Below are positions 1 to 6,758 of a stretch of DNA of 64,000 nt, piece after piece. Under the pieces are notes generated by a model. The model worked only from the letters and a program-made list of their open reading frames with translations, searched no databases and was not told the origin of the DNA. The position numbers and the translations under genes were made by a program. The first letter of the stretch is position 1, and each line of letters begins with the position of its first letter. Origin of the DNA: Streptomyces venezuelae (GTDB lineage Bacteria; Actinomycetota; Actinomycetes; Streptomycetales; Streptomycetaceae); the NCBI RefSeq assembly GCF_008642295.1, contig NZ_CP029190.1, forward strand, positions 5,935,501 to 5,999,500. Reading direction: 5' to 3'.

Positions 1-860
1 TCGGCTTCGAGCAGTCCCCGGTCTATGCCGAGGAGACCAGCAAGCCGCACATCGTCGTCTCCCGGGTGATGTTCCTCGCCATCGGCTTCGTCGCCCTCTT
101 CTTCGCCTTCAGCGCCTGGGCGATCACCGTCGCCACCGGCCCCTCGGCGGTCGTCGGGACCTCCGCCGAGCACGGCTCCGGCCTCCTCTTCTTCCTCACC
201 GAGGCCCGGCTCGGCAGCACCTTCACCGACGTCCTGCACGTGCTCTTCGTCACCGGCATGTTCGCGGCCATGCTCAGCTTCCACAACGTGGTCGCCCGCT
301 ACGCCTTCGCCATGGGCCGCGAGGGCCTGCTGCCGGGCGCCTTCGGCCGTACCAACTCCGGCACCGGCGCCCCCGCCACCGGCTCCCTCCTCCAGACCGG
401 CGTGGCCACCCTCGTCGTCCTCGCCTTCGCCCTCACCGACGACAAGCCGGCCGGCGACCCCACCGCACCCGTACTGCACCTCTTCACCTGGATGGGCAGC
501 GTCGGCGCCCTCGGTGTGACCCTGCTCATGGCCGCCGCCTCGTTCGCCGTGATCGCCTTCTTCGTCCGCCGCGGCACCGCCGGCGCCCAGATCTGGCGGC
601 TCACCGCCGCCGGCACCGCAGGCGTCGCCCTGCTCGGCATCGCCGGATACACCGTCAAGGACTTCGGCGTCCTGGTCGGCGCCGCCGAGGGCTCCGCGCT
701 CGGCTGGGTGCTGCCCGGAATCATCGGCGCCGCCGTGGTCATCGGCCTCGGCTACGGCCTGGTCCTGCGCGCCAGGCGCCCCGAGACCCACGCCCGGATC
801 GGCCTCGGGAACGAGGCCTTCCGCCTCGACCAGGCGGCCGAGGCCACGCGCCGCGACTGA
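1..860 (+). CDS. APC-family amino acid permease, C-terminal part (5' end outside window)
   Basis: This is the C-terminal ~286 residues of an integral membrane amino acid transporter; the reading frame is open from base 3 to the TGA at 858-860. At least five hydrophobic segments are visible. A helix-loop stretch around SFHNVVARYAFAMGREGLLP matches the conserved region of APC-superfamily permeases in which an N/R-rich cytoplasmic loop follows a membrane helix. The tail is charged and short. The substrate cannot be told from this part alone. A rho-independent terminator follows at 894-929, so transcription probably ends here. The next gene is another permease of a different APC branch. Confidence 0.8.
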   Translation, partial: GFEQSPVYAEETSKPHIVVSRVMFLAIGFVALFFAFSAWAITVATGPSAVVGTSAEHGSGLLFFLTEARLGSTFTDVLHVLFVTGMFAAMLSFHNVVARYAFAMGREGLLPGAFGRTNSGTGAPATGSLLQTGVATLVVLAFALTDDKPAGDPTAPVLHLFTWMGSVGALGVTLLMAAASFAVIAFFVRRGTAGAQIWRLTAAGTAGVALLGIAGYTVKDFGVLVGAAEGSALGWVLPGIIGAAVVIGLGYGLVLRARRPETHARIGLGNEAFRLDQAAEATRRD

Positions 861-893
861 CCTCCACGCAGGCCTCACTCCCAGCCTTACCGA

Positions 894-929
894 CGCCCCC
901 GGCACCCTTTTCTAAGGGTTCCGGGGGCG
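894..929 (+). terminator. Rho-independent terminator after the first permease
   Basis: The arms CGCCCCCGG (894-902) and CCGGGGGCG (921-929) pair perfectly. A second inner stem is formed by ACCCTT and AAGGGT. It lies 34 bases after the stop codon of the upstream permease. Confidence 0.75.
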
Positions 930-1100
930 TTCGCATTCGAAGGTGGACCGAAGCCCGGTTTTGGCACCCACAGCCATGCGTGGTCTCCTGGGGCGACCAA
1001 TAGCCAGAAACGAACCGGAAGGCGGCACAGGGGACACCACCCAGCTCCCCTGCGCCCACCCCCCAGCCTGCCTGTCCCACCCACGAAGGCGAAGTCGTAC

Positions 1101-2561
1101 ATGAGTGACCGCACCCTGACGAAGGCCTCGCCGGCCTCCCCCACAGCCCCGGACCCGTCGAGCTCCCGGCATGTCGACGCCGGCGACGAGGGCTACAGCA
1201 AGGACCTCAAGTCCCGCCACATCAACATGATCGCGATCGGCGGGGCGATAGGCACCGGCCTGTTCCTCGGCGCGGGCGGCCGGCTGGCCGATGCCGGACC
1301 GTCGCTGGCGATCGCGTACGCGGTGTGCGGAATCTTCGCGTTCTTCGTCGTCCGGGCCCTGGGTGAGCTGGTCCTCTACCGTCCGTCCTCCGGCGCCTTC
1401 GTCTCCTACGCGCGCGAGTTCATGGGCGAGAAGGGCGCCTACACGGCCGGCTGGCTCTACTTCCTGAACTGGTCCACCACCACTGTGGCCGACATCACGG
1501 CAGCCGCGGTCTTCGCCCAGTACTGGTCCGCGTTCAGCGACATCCCGCAGTGGATCCTCGCGCTGATCGCCCTGACCATCGTGCTCACCGCCAACCTGAT
1601 CTCGGTGAAGTACTTCGGCGAGATGGAGTTCTGGTTCTCCATCGTCAAGGTCGGCGCCCTGACCCTCTTCATGCTGATCGGCATCTACCTGGTGGCCACC
1701 AGCCACAAGGTCGGCGACCACACCCCGGGCCTGTCCACCATCACGGACAACGGCGGCATCTTCCCGGCCGGCATGCTGCCCATGCTCCTGGTGATCCAGG
1801 GCGTGGTCTTCGCCTACGCCTCCGTCGAGCTGTGCGGCGTCGCGGCCGGCGAGACCGAGAACCCCGAGAAGATCATGCCGAAGGCGATCAACTCGATCAT
1901 GTGGCGGGTCGGCATCTTCTACGTCGGCTCGGTCGTCCTGCTCGCCCTGCTCCTCCCGTACTCCGCGTACGGCGCCAAGCAGAGCCCCTTCGTCACGGTC
2001 TTCGAGCACCTCGGCATCCCGGGCGCGGCCGGGATCATGAACCTGGTGGTGCTGACCGCCGCCCTCTCCTCGCTCAACTCGGGCCTCTACTCCACCGGTC
2101 GCATCCTGCGGTCCATGGCGATGACCGGCTCCGCGCCGAAGTTCACCGCCCGGATGAACAAGGGCAAGGTCCCCTACGGCGGCGTCCTCTTCACCGCCGC
2201 CTTCGGTATCGCGGGCGTGGTCCTGAACAAGTTCATGCCCGGCGAGGCCTTCGAGATCGTCCTCAACCTCGCCTCCCTCGGCATCCTGGGGACCTGGGGC
2301 ATGGTCATGATCTGTTCGCTGTACTTCTGGCGCCGGTCCAAGGCCGGCCTGGTCGAGCGGCCCTCCTACCGGCTGCCCTGGGCCCCGTACACCCAGATCG
2401 TGACCCTGGGCTTCCTGGTCACCGTCCTGGTGCTGATGTTCTGCGACGGCGGCGTCGGCCGCTGGACGGTCAGCCTGGTCCCGGTGATCGCCGCGGCCCT
2501 GGTCATCGGCTGGTTCTGCATCCGCAAGCGGGTGGCCCGCATCGCCGCCGCCCGCGGCTGA
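1101..2561 (+). CDS. Amino acid permease, AnsP/GabP-like (AAT family)
   Basis: This 486-residue membrane protein imports amino acids by proton symport. The family signature follows the hydrophilic N-terminus: SRHINMIAIGGAIGTGLFLG at about residues 38-57, the GAIGTGLF loop of the substrate site. About twelve hydrophobic helices follow. ELCGVAAGETENPEKIMPKA, near the middle, is the conserved cytoplasmic loop of AAT permeases such as L-asparagine, GABA and proline permeases. Length is normal for the family. The ATG at 1101 has a weak AAGGCGAAG ribosome site just upstream. Both sides are bounded by terminators, so it is likely a single-gene unit. Asparagine is the best guess for substrate, from overall resemblance only. 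Confidence 0.85.
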   Translation: MSDRTLTKASPASPTAPDPSSSRHVDAGDEGYSKDLKSRHINMIAIGGAIGTGLFLGAGGRLADAGPSLAIAYAVCGIFAFFVVRALGELVLYRPSSGAFVSYAREFMGEKGAYTAGWLYFLNWSTTTVADITAAAVFAQYWSAFSDIPQWILALIALTIVLTANLISVKYFGEMEFWFSIVKVGALTLFMLIGIYLVATSHKVGDHTPGLSTITDNGGIFPAGMLPMLLVIQGVVFAYASVELCGVAAGETENPEKIMPKAINSIMWRVGIFYVGSVVLLALLLPYSAYGAKQSPFVTVFEHLGIPGAAGIMNLVVLTAALSSLNSGLYSTGRILRSMAMTGSAPKFTARMNKGKVPYGGVLFTAAFGIAGVVLNKFMPGEAFEIVLNLASLGILGTWGMVMICSLYFWRRSKAGLVERPSYRLPWAPYTQIVTLGFLVTVLVLMFCDGGVGRWTVSLVPVIAAALVIGWFCIRKRVARIAAARG

Positions 2562-2580
2562 CGCACCCGGACCGGTCCCG

Positions 2581-2615
2581 CCCGAGAGGGCCCCGCTGCC
2601 CGGGGCCCTCTCGGG
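2581..2615 (+). terminator. Strong terminator of the amino acid permease
   Basis: The 15-base arms at 2581-2595 and 2601-2615 (CCCGAGAGGGCCCCG and its complement) pair perfectly around a 5-base loop, 20 bases past the permease stop codon. Confidence 0.85.
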
Positions 2616-2665
2616 CGGCACGGCTGTTCGGCCCCGGCAACGCCCCGACAACGCCCCGACAACGA

Positions 2666-2695
2666 AGAAGGACCCCGCCGAAGCGGGGTCCTTCT
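2666..2695 (-). terminator. Terminator downstream of tRNA-Leu
   Basis: The arms AGAAGGACCCCGC (2666-2678) and GCGGGGTCCTTCT (2683-2695) are perfect, with a 4-base loop. The hairpin lies immediately 3' of the minus-strand tRNA and may also act on the plus strand. Confidence 0.75.
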
Positions 2696-2701
2696 CTTCT
2701 G

Positions 2702-2786
2702 TGTCCGAGGGGGGACTTGAACCCCCACGCCCGATAAAGGGCACTAGCACCTCAAGCTAGCGCGTCTGCCATTCCGCCACCCGGAC
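2702..2786 (-). tRNA. tRNA-Leu (anticodon GAG)
   Basis: This is an 85-nt class II tRNA. The acceptor stem pairs GTCCGGG (5') with CTCGGAC (3'). The anticodon arm is CTAGC, loop TTGAGGT, GCTAG, giving anticodon GAG, which reads CUC/CUU leucine codons. A long variable arm (TGCCCTTTATCGGGCG) and a T arm with loop TTCAAGT are present. The CCA end is not encoded; A73 is followed by CA. A TAATGT -10-like box lies about 47 bases upstream, at roughly 2833-2838 on the minus strand. No integrase or duplicated att sequence is seen next to it. Confidence 0.95.
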
Positions 2787-2950
2787 AAGGTGTCTGTCTC
2801 GCGTCCCTCGCGGGCCGTTCCGACGAAGAGAACATTACCAGGGATTCGGAGTGCCCCGATCACCTGCCGGTCGGCGGGGAACCCCCTTGGGGACCGGCAG
2901 CCGGAGCGGGAGGATGTGGGAGGTACATCCGATCAGTGGGAGGAAGCAGC

Positions 2951-4276
2951 GTGAGCGAGTCGAGCGCGGGCAGGACCGTCTCCGGCGAGGACGAGGTAGT
3001 CGACCTCTGCCGGGACCTCATCCGGATCGACACCAGCAACTACGGCGACCACTCCGGCCCCGGCGAACGCAAGGCTGCCGAATGGGTGGCCGAGAAGCTC
3101 GCCGAGGTGGGCCTGGAGCCGCAGATCTTCGAGTCGCACAAGGGTCGCGCCTCGACGGTGGCCCGGATCGAAGGCGAGGACCCCTCCCGCCCGGCCCTGC
3201 TGATCCACGGGCACACGGACGTGGTTCCGGCCAATGCGGCCGACTGGACGTACGACCCCTTCGCGGGTGAGATCGCCGACGGCTGCGTGTGGGGCCGGGG
3301 CGCGGTCGACATGAAGGACATGGACGCGATGACCCTGGCGGTCGTACGCGACCGGCTGCGCAGCGGACGCAAGCCGCCCCGCGACATCGTGCTGGCCTTC
3401 CTCGCCGACGAGGAGGCCGGCGGCATCTACGGGGCCCGCCATCTGGTCGACAAGCACCCCGGTCTCTTCGAGGGCGTGACGGAGGCCATCGGCGAGGTCG
3501 GCGGCTTCTCCTTCACCGTCAACGAGAACCTGCGGCTGTATCTGATCGAGACCGCCCAGAAGGGCATGCACTGGATGCGGCTCACCGTGGACGGCACGGC
3601 CGGCCACGGCTCCATGACCAACAACGACAACGCGATCACCGAGTTGTGCGAGGCGGTGGGCCGGCTGGGCCGCCACCAGTTCCCGGTGCGGGTCACCAAG
3701 ACCGTACGGTCCTTCCTGGACGAGCTCTCGGACGCGCTCGGCACCCCGCTGGACCCGGAGGACATGGACGCCACCCTGGCGAAGCTGGGCGGCATCGCGA
3801 AGATCATCGGGGCCACCCTGCGGAACACGGCCCAGCCGACCATGCTGGGGGCCGGCTACAAGGTCAACGTCATTCCGGGCCAGGCGGTGGCCCATGTGGA
3901 CGGCCGCTTCCTGCCCGGTTACGAGGACGAGTTCCTCGCCGACCTCGACCGCATCCTGGGCCCGCGGGTCAAGCGCGAGGACGTACACGGGGACCGGGCG
4001 CTGGAGACGGACTTCGACGGGCGTCTGGTCGACGCCATGCAGGGCGCCCTGAAGGCCGAGGACCCCATCGCGCGGGCGGTCCCGTACATGCTGTCGGGCG
4101 GCACCGACGCCAAGTCCTTCGACGACCTCGGCATCCGCTGCTTCGGCTTCGCGCCGCTCCAGCTGCCGCCCGAGCTGGACTTCGCCGGGATGTTCCACGG
4201 GGTGGACGAGCGGGTGCCGGTGGACGGTCTGAAGTTCGGGGTCCGGGTGCTCGACCGGTTCATCGACAACTGCTGA
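2951..4276 (+). CDS. M20 family metallopeptidase / deacylase
   Basis: This 441-residue cytoplasmic zinc hydrolase belongs to the M20 (ArgE/DapE/carboxypeptidase) superfamily. The metal-binding landmarks are in order. HGHTDVV (about residues 89-95) carries the first zinc histidine and its aspartate. GRGAVDMKD (about 117-125) carries the bridging aspartate. DEEAGG (about 155-160) carries the catalytic glutamate and next ligand. A dimerisation insert with GTAGHGSM follows, and the protein ends with the last histidine in MFHGVDE. The GTG at 2951 is preferred over an in-frame GTG at 2936 because GGAGGA lies 7 bases before it. Substrate is not deducible; family members cleave peptides or N-acyl amino acids. 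A small GGATGT/ACATCC inverted repeat (2912-2930) lies just upstream. Confidence 0.85.
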   Translation: MSESSAGRTVSGEDEVVDLCRDLIRIDTSNYGDHSGPGERKAAEWVAEKLAEVGLEPQIFESHKGRASTVARIEGEDPSRPALLIHGHTDVVPANAADWTYDPFAGEIADGCVWGRGAVDMKDMDAMTLAVVRDRLRSGRKPPRDIVLAFLADEEAGGIYGARHLVDKHPGLFEGVTEAIGEVGGFSFTVNENLRLYLIETAQKGMHWMRLTVDGTAGHGSMTNNDNAITELCEAVGRLGRHQFPVRVTKTVRSFLDELSDALGTPLDPEDMDATLAKLGGIAKIIGATLRNTAQPTMLGAGYKVNVIPGQAVAHVDGRFLPGYEDEFLADLDRILGPRVKREDVHGDRALETDFDGRLVDAMQGALKAEDPIARAVPYMLSGGTDAKSFDDLGIRCFGFAPLQLPPELDFAGMFHGVDERVPVDGLKFGVRVLDRFIDNC

Positions 4277-4348
4277 AACGACCCTCAACGCCGGGGAATC
4301 GGGAAGGTGTGCGCATCTCACTGAGAAGAGTGAATGGGCTCATACGCT

Positions 4349-4376
4349 CGTAGCCCCGGTGGGAACTCCTCGTTAC
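4349..4376 (+). promoter_or_regulatory. Candidate sigma-BldN promoter of chpH
   Basis: CGTAGC (4349-4354), a spacer of exactly 16 bases, then CGTTAC (4371-4376). The consensus recalled for the Streptomyces ECF sigma factor BldN, which controls chaplin and rodlin genes, is CGTAAC-N16-CGTTGA. Nine of the twelve box positions match. The predicted transcript would have a leader of about 40 bases. Confidence 0.55.
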
Positions 4377-4424
4377 AGGTGGTGCGGTCCGCGGCTGGGA
4401 CCGCATTGCCTACTAGGAGGAATG

Positions 4425-4658
4425 ATGATCAAGAAGGTTGTCGCTGCTGCGGCTGCCACCGGTGGCCTGGTTCTCGCGGGTGCGGGCATGGCCGTCGCCG
4501 ACGCCGGCGCGCAGGGTGCCGCTGTCGGCTCCCCCGGCGTCCTGTCCGGCAACGTCGTCCAGGTCCCGATCCACATCCCGGTGAACGTGTGCGGCAACAC
4601 GGTCAACGTGATCGGCCTGCTGAACCCGGCCTTCGGCAACGTCTGCGTCAACAACTGA
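4425..4658 (+). CDS. chpH: Short chaplin, ChpH-like
   Basis: This 77-residue secreted hydrophobic protein assembles into amyloid-like fibrils and coats aerial hyphae and spores. A signal peptide starts MIKKVVAAAAATGG and probably ends after GMAVA-DAG, leaving a mature chaplin domain of about 50 residues. The domain has the diagnostic GVLSGN, PVNVCGN and LNPAFGNVC elements and two cysteines (CGNTVNVIGLLNPAFGNVC) that form the conserved disulfide. Length and sequence closely match the ChpH I recall from S. coelicolor. AGGAGG (4415-4420) sits 4 bases before the ATG at 4425 and only 1 before the ATG at 4422, so 4425 is chosen. A terminator hairpin follows at 4695. Confidence 0.93.
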   Translation: MIKKVVAAAAATGGLVLAGAGMAVADAGAQGAAVGSPGVLSGNVVQVPIHIPVNVCGNTVNVIGLLNPAFGNVCVNN

Positions 4659-4694
4659 GCCTGAGCCTGAGGCTTAGTGACGTCGGAAGTACCG

Positions 4695-4726
4695 GGCCCC
4701 GGGGCGCATTCCAGCGCTCCGGGGCC
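4695..4726 (+). terminator. Terminator between the two chaplin genes
   Basis: The arms GGCCCCGGGGCGC (4695-4707) and GCGCTCCGGGGCC (4714-4726) pair with a single G-T pair. The hairpin ends about 35 bases before the next start codon. Confidence 0.65.
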
Positions 4727-4761
4727 GCTGGGTTTCATCTCAAGGAACAGCAGGGGGACGA

Positions 4762-5760
4762 GTGCAAAAGCGACATGCGGCCACGCCCGCGACGACGGCC
4801 GCGAGCGCGAAGAGGACGCTGATCACCGTGGCGGCTGCGGGCGGGATGCTCGCGCTGGGCGGGGGGTACGCGCAGGCGGACGCCGGCGCGACCGGCCGGG
4901 CCGCCAACTCCCCGGGCGTCCTGTCGGGGAACAACGTGCAGGCGCCCGTGCATGTGCCGCTGAACGCGTGTGGCAACACCGTGACGGTGGTGGGCGGCCT
5001 GAACCCGGCGTTCGGCAACCACTGCGCGAACGTCTCGGCGAAGCCGAAGCCGAAGCCAAAGCCGAAGCCAAGGCCGGGCCACCCTGGGCACCCGGGCCAT
5101 CCTGGGCACCCGGGCGGTCCCGGCGGACCGGACGAGCCGTGCGAGCCCGGCCATCCGGGCCATCCCGGTGGGCCGGGGAACCCTGGTGGGCCGGGGAACC
5201 CTGGTGGTCCGGGGAATCCGGGTGGTCCGGGGAATCCTGGTGGTCCGGGCAACCCCGGTGGTCCGGGCAACCCCGGTGGTCCGGGCAACCCCGGTGGTCC
5301 GGGCAACCCCGGTGGTCCGGGGAACCCTGGTGGTCCCGGGAACCCGGGCGGGCCTGGGAATCCGGGTGGGCCGGGCAACCCCGGCGGGCCTGGGAATCCG
5401 GGTGGTCCGGGGAATCCGGGTGGTCCGGGGAACCCCGGTGGTCCCGGGAACCCCGGTAACCCCGGCAACCCGGGTGGTCCCGGCACTCCGGGTAACCCCG
5501 GGAACCCTGGTGGGCCCGGCACTCCGGGGAACCCGGAGGGGCCCGGTAACGGGGGCAATCCGGGTGGTCCGGCCACTCCTGGCACGCCAGGGAACCCCGG
5601 CGGGCCGGGTGGTCCCGGTGGGCCCGGGGCTCACGGGGGCGAGGGCGGCGGGCTTGCCGAGACCGGGGCCGGCGGTGCGCTCAGTGCCGGGGTGCCGCTC
5701 GCCGGCGGGCTGCTGCTGGCCGGAGCCGTGCTCTACCGGCGCGCCCGCACCTCCGCCTAG
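4762..5760 (+). CDS. Cell-wall-anchored chaplin with collagen-like repeat
   Basis: This 332-residue predicted surface protein begins with a signal peptide (hydrophobic segment around [17 protein letters not shown]). One chaplin domain covers about residues 35-92 and includes [19 protein letters not shown]. Lysine-proline repeats (KPKPKPKP) and a long Gly-X-Y tract follow, with about sixteen copies of GNPGGP plus GHPGHP and GTPGNP variants (about residues 105-290). It ends with LAETG at about 298, a hydrophobic helix and RRAR, a sortase sorting signal. Known long chaplins (ChpA-C) carry two chaplin domains before the sorting motif; here the second is absent and the collagen-like tract takes its place. 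GTG start with GGGGG just upstream. A terminator follows at 5781. Confidence 0.85.
   Translation: MQKRHAATPATTAASAKRTLITVAAAGGMLALGGGYAQADAGATGRAANSPGVLSGNNVQAPVHVPLNACGNTVTVVGGLNPAFGNHCANVSAKPKPKPKPKPRPGHPGHPGHPGHPGGPGGPDEPCEPGHPGHPGGPGNPGGPGNPGGPGNPGGPGNPGGPGNPGGPGNPGGPGNPGGPGNPGGPGNPGGPGNPGGPGNPGGPGNPGGPGNPGGPGNPGGPGNPGGPGNPGNPGNPGGPGTPGNPGNPGGPGTPGNPEGPGNGGNPGGPATPGTPGNPGGPGGPGGPGAHGGEGGGLAETGAGGALSAGVPLAGGLLLAGAVLYRRARTSA
5173..5530 (+). repeat. 18-bp tandem repeat encoding GNPGGP
   Basis: Roughly sixteen 18-base units of the type GGNAAYCCNGGNGGNCCN run head to tail inside the chaplin-collagen gene and grade into imperfect units at the 3' end. Third-position variation between units (CCT, CCC, CCG for Pro) shows they are not identical copies. 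Such a tract can change length by slippage or recombination. Confidence 0.9.
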
Positions 5761-5780
5761 CGGCGCGGGCGACGTCACAC

Positions 5781-5816
5781 GACGCGGGTCCCGGACGACG
5801 ATCCGGGGCCCGCGTC
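5781..5816. terminator. Bidirectional terminator between the chaplin and DUF5703 genes
   Basis: The 15-base arms at 5781-5795 (GACGCGGGTCCCGGA) and 5802-5816 pair fully with one G-T. The two flanking genes converge on this hairpin, and it overlaps the last two bases of the minus-strand gene. Confidence 0.8.
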
Positions 5817-6003
5817 ACCACGTGGCGCGGACCTGACGGATGATCCGGCGCCGCAACCGCACTCTGCGGCTGCCGTCCCGGAGCAGCGTCAGCCGGTCCA
5901 ATTCCCAGTGTCCGTACTCTGCGTGGTCGGTCAGTAGCCGCGTCGCATCCTTGCGGGAGACACCTCGCGGCACGTACACGTCGACAAATTCGTATTCCGG
6001 CAT
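5815..6003 (-). CDS. DUF5703 family small protein
   Basis: This 62-residue protein starts MPEYEFVDVYVPRGVSRK and ends in a strongly basic tail (RRVRLRRRIIRQVRATW). It closely matches the actinobacterial DUF5703 family as I recall it. There is no signal peptide or membrane segment, so it is probably cytoplasmic, and the basic tail could bind nucleic acid. That is inference; no function is known. It is transcribed away from the neighbouring gene at 6051, so the two share a 47-base promoter region. Confidence 0.8.
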   Translation of the reverse strand: MPEYEFVDVYVPRGVSRKDATRLLTDHAEYGHWELDRLTLLRDGSRRVRLRRRIIRQVRATW

Positions 6004-6050
6004 CGCATCTATTGTGCGGGCAGCGGCCCGGTACGGATAGCGTCTGCACT

Positions 6051-6689
6051 ATGTCTGATGCCGCTCTGCCCACCGTTGCCGAGGTACGCGCCGCCGCCGA
6101 GGCGGTCAAAGCTGCGTTGGACCGTCACCTCGCGGCGGTCGAGCGCAGGTCAGGGGACGAAGATCCGGAGGTCTACGTCGCGTTCAACGAACTCGCCGCT
6201 GCGGCCGAGGAGTACGACGAGCTGCTCTACGAACGCTACGACGAGGTCACCCCGTTCGAAATCCCGGCCACCGAGGACGGGGTCCCGTACGGCGGTCCGG
6301 CCGAGCCGACCGCCTTCAGCGTGCTGATCCGCCGCGACTACGCCGTGGCCGAGCCGCAGCGGCTGGTCGCCCAGGCGGAACGGGTCGCCGCACACGACAG
6401 AGACGCCGATCTCGTCGAGGGCGCCGGGACGGCGGGCGCACTCGGCGTGCTCTTCGGGGAGTACGAGCCGGACGAGATCGCCTCCCGCTACAAGGAGTTC
6501 GGGCTGGAGGAGGGCGACTCCACACTGTGGATCACGGCCGGCGGGGTGGTTCCCGAGCCCGGCGAGTGGCTCGCCGCGCCCTTCGACCATGCCGATCCGG
6601 AGCACGTACTGCACCGCTTCGACGTCAGTTCCGTCTTCGACGACGAACTCGACGACGAGGACGACGCGGAACTCGAACCCCTCCGCTGA
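6051..6689 (+). CDS. Conserved actinobacterial protein of unknown function
   Basis: This 212-residue acidic protein has an N-terminal helical segment (AEVRAAAEAVKAALDRHLAAV), a central region with FSVLIRRDYAV, and a very acidic C-terminus (FDDELDDEDDAELEPLR). No catalytic motif or membrane helix is recognised. The start is the ATG at 6051. No ribosome site is visible, but TAGCGT at 6038-6043 ends 7 bases before the ATG, so the mRNA is probably leaderless. A very long terminator hairpin follows. Confidence 0.75.
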   Translation: MSDAALPTVAEVRAAAEAVKAALDRHLAAVERRSGDEDPEVYVAFNELAAAAEEYDELLYERYDEVTPFEIPATEDGVPYGGPAEPTAFSVLIRRDYAVAEPQRLVAQAERVAAHDRDADLVEGAGTAGALGVLFGEYEPDEIASRYKEFGLEEGDSTLWITAGGVVPEPGEWLAAPFDHADPEHVLHRFDVSSVFDDELDDEDDAELEPLR

Positions 6690-6698
6690 CAGCCGCCG

Positions 6699-6747
6699 TT
6701 GGCGGGCCGGTGACCGGGGACCACTGCCGGTCACCGGCCCGCCGACG
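6699..6747. terminator. Bidirectional terminator (18-bp stem)
   Basis: The arms at 6699-6716 and 6730-6747 (GTTGGCGGGCCGGTGACC and complement) pair along all 18 bases with one G-T. The hairpin lies between two convergent genes. Confidence 0.85.
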
Positions 6748-6758
6748 GGCGGCGCGCA

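Noticed and set aside
2702..2786. tRNA-Leu as an integration site of a mobile element
   Set aside because: No integrase gene and no repeated 3' tRNA fragment occur in the window.
2936..2950. Upstream GTG start for the M20 peptidase
   Set aside because: It adds MGGSS and would use the GGAGGA ribosome site as coding sequence. GTG 2951 fits the spacing.
4740..5778. Long open frames with [15 protein letters not shown] translations on the other strand and frames of the chaplin gene
   Set aside because: They are mirror images of the 18-bp repeat. Only the plus frame from 4762 has a signal peptide, chaplin domain, sorting signal and ribosome site.
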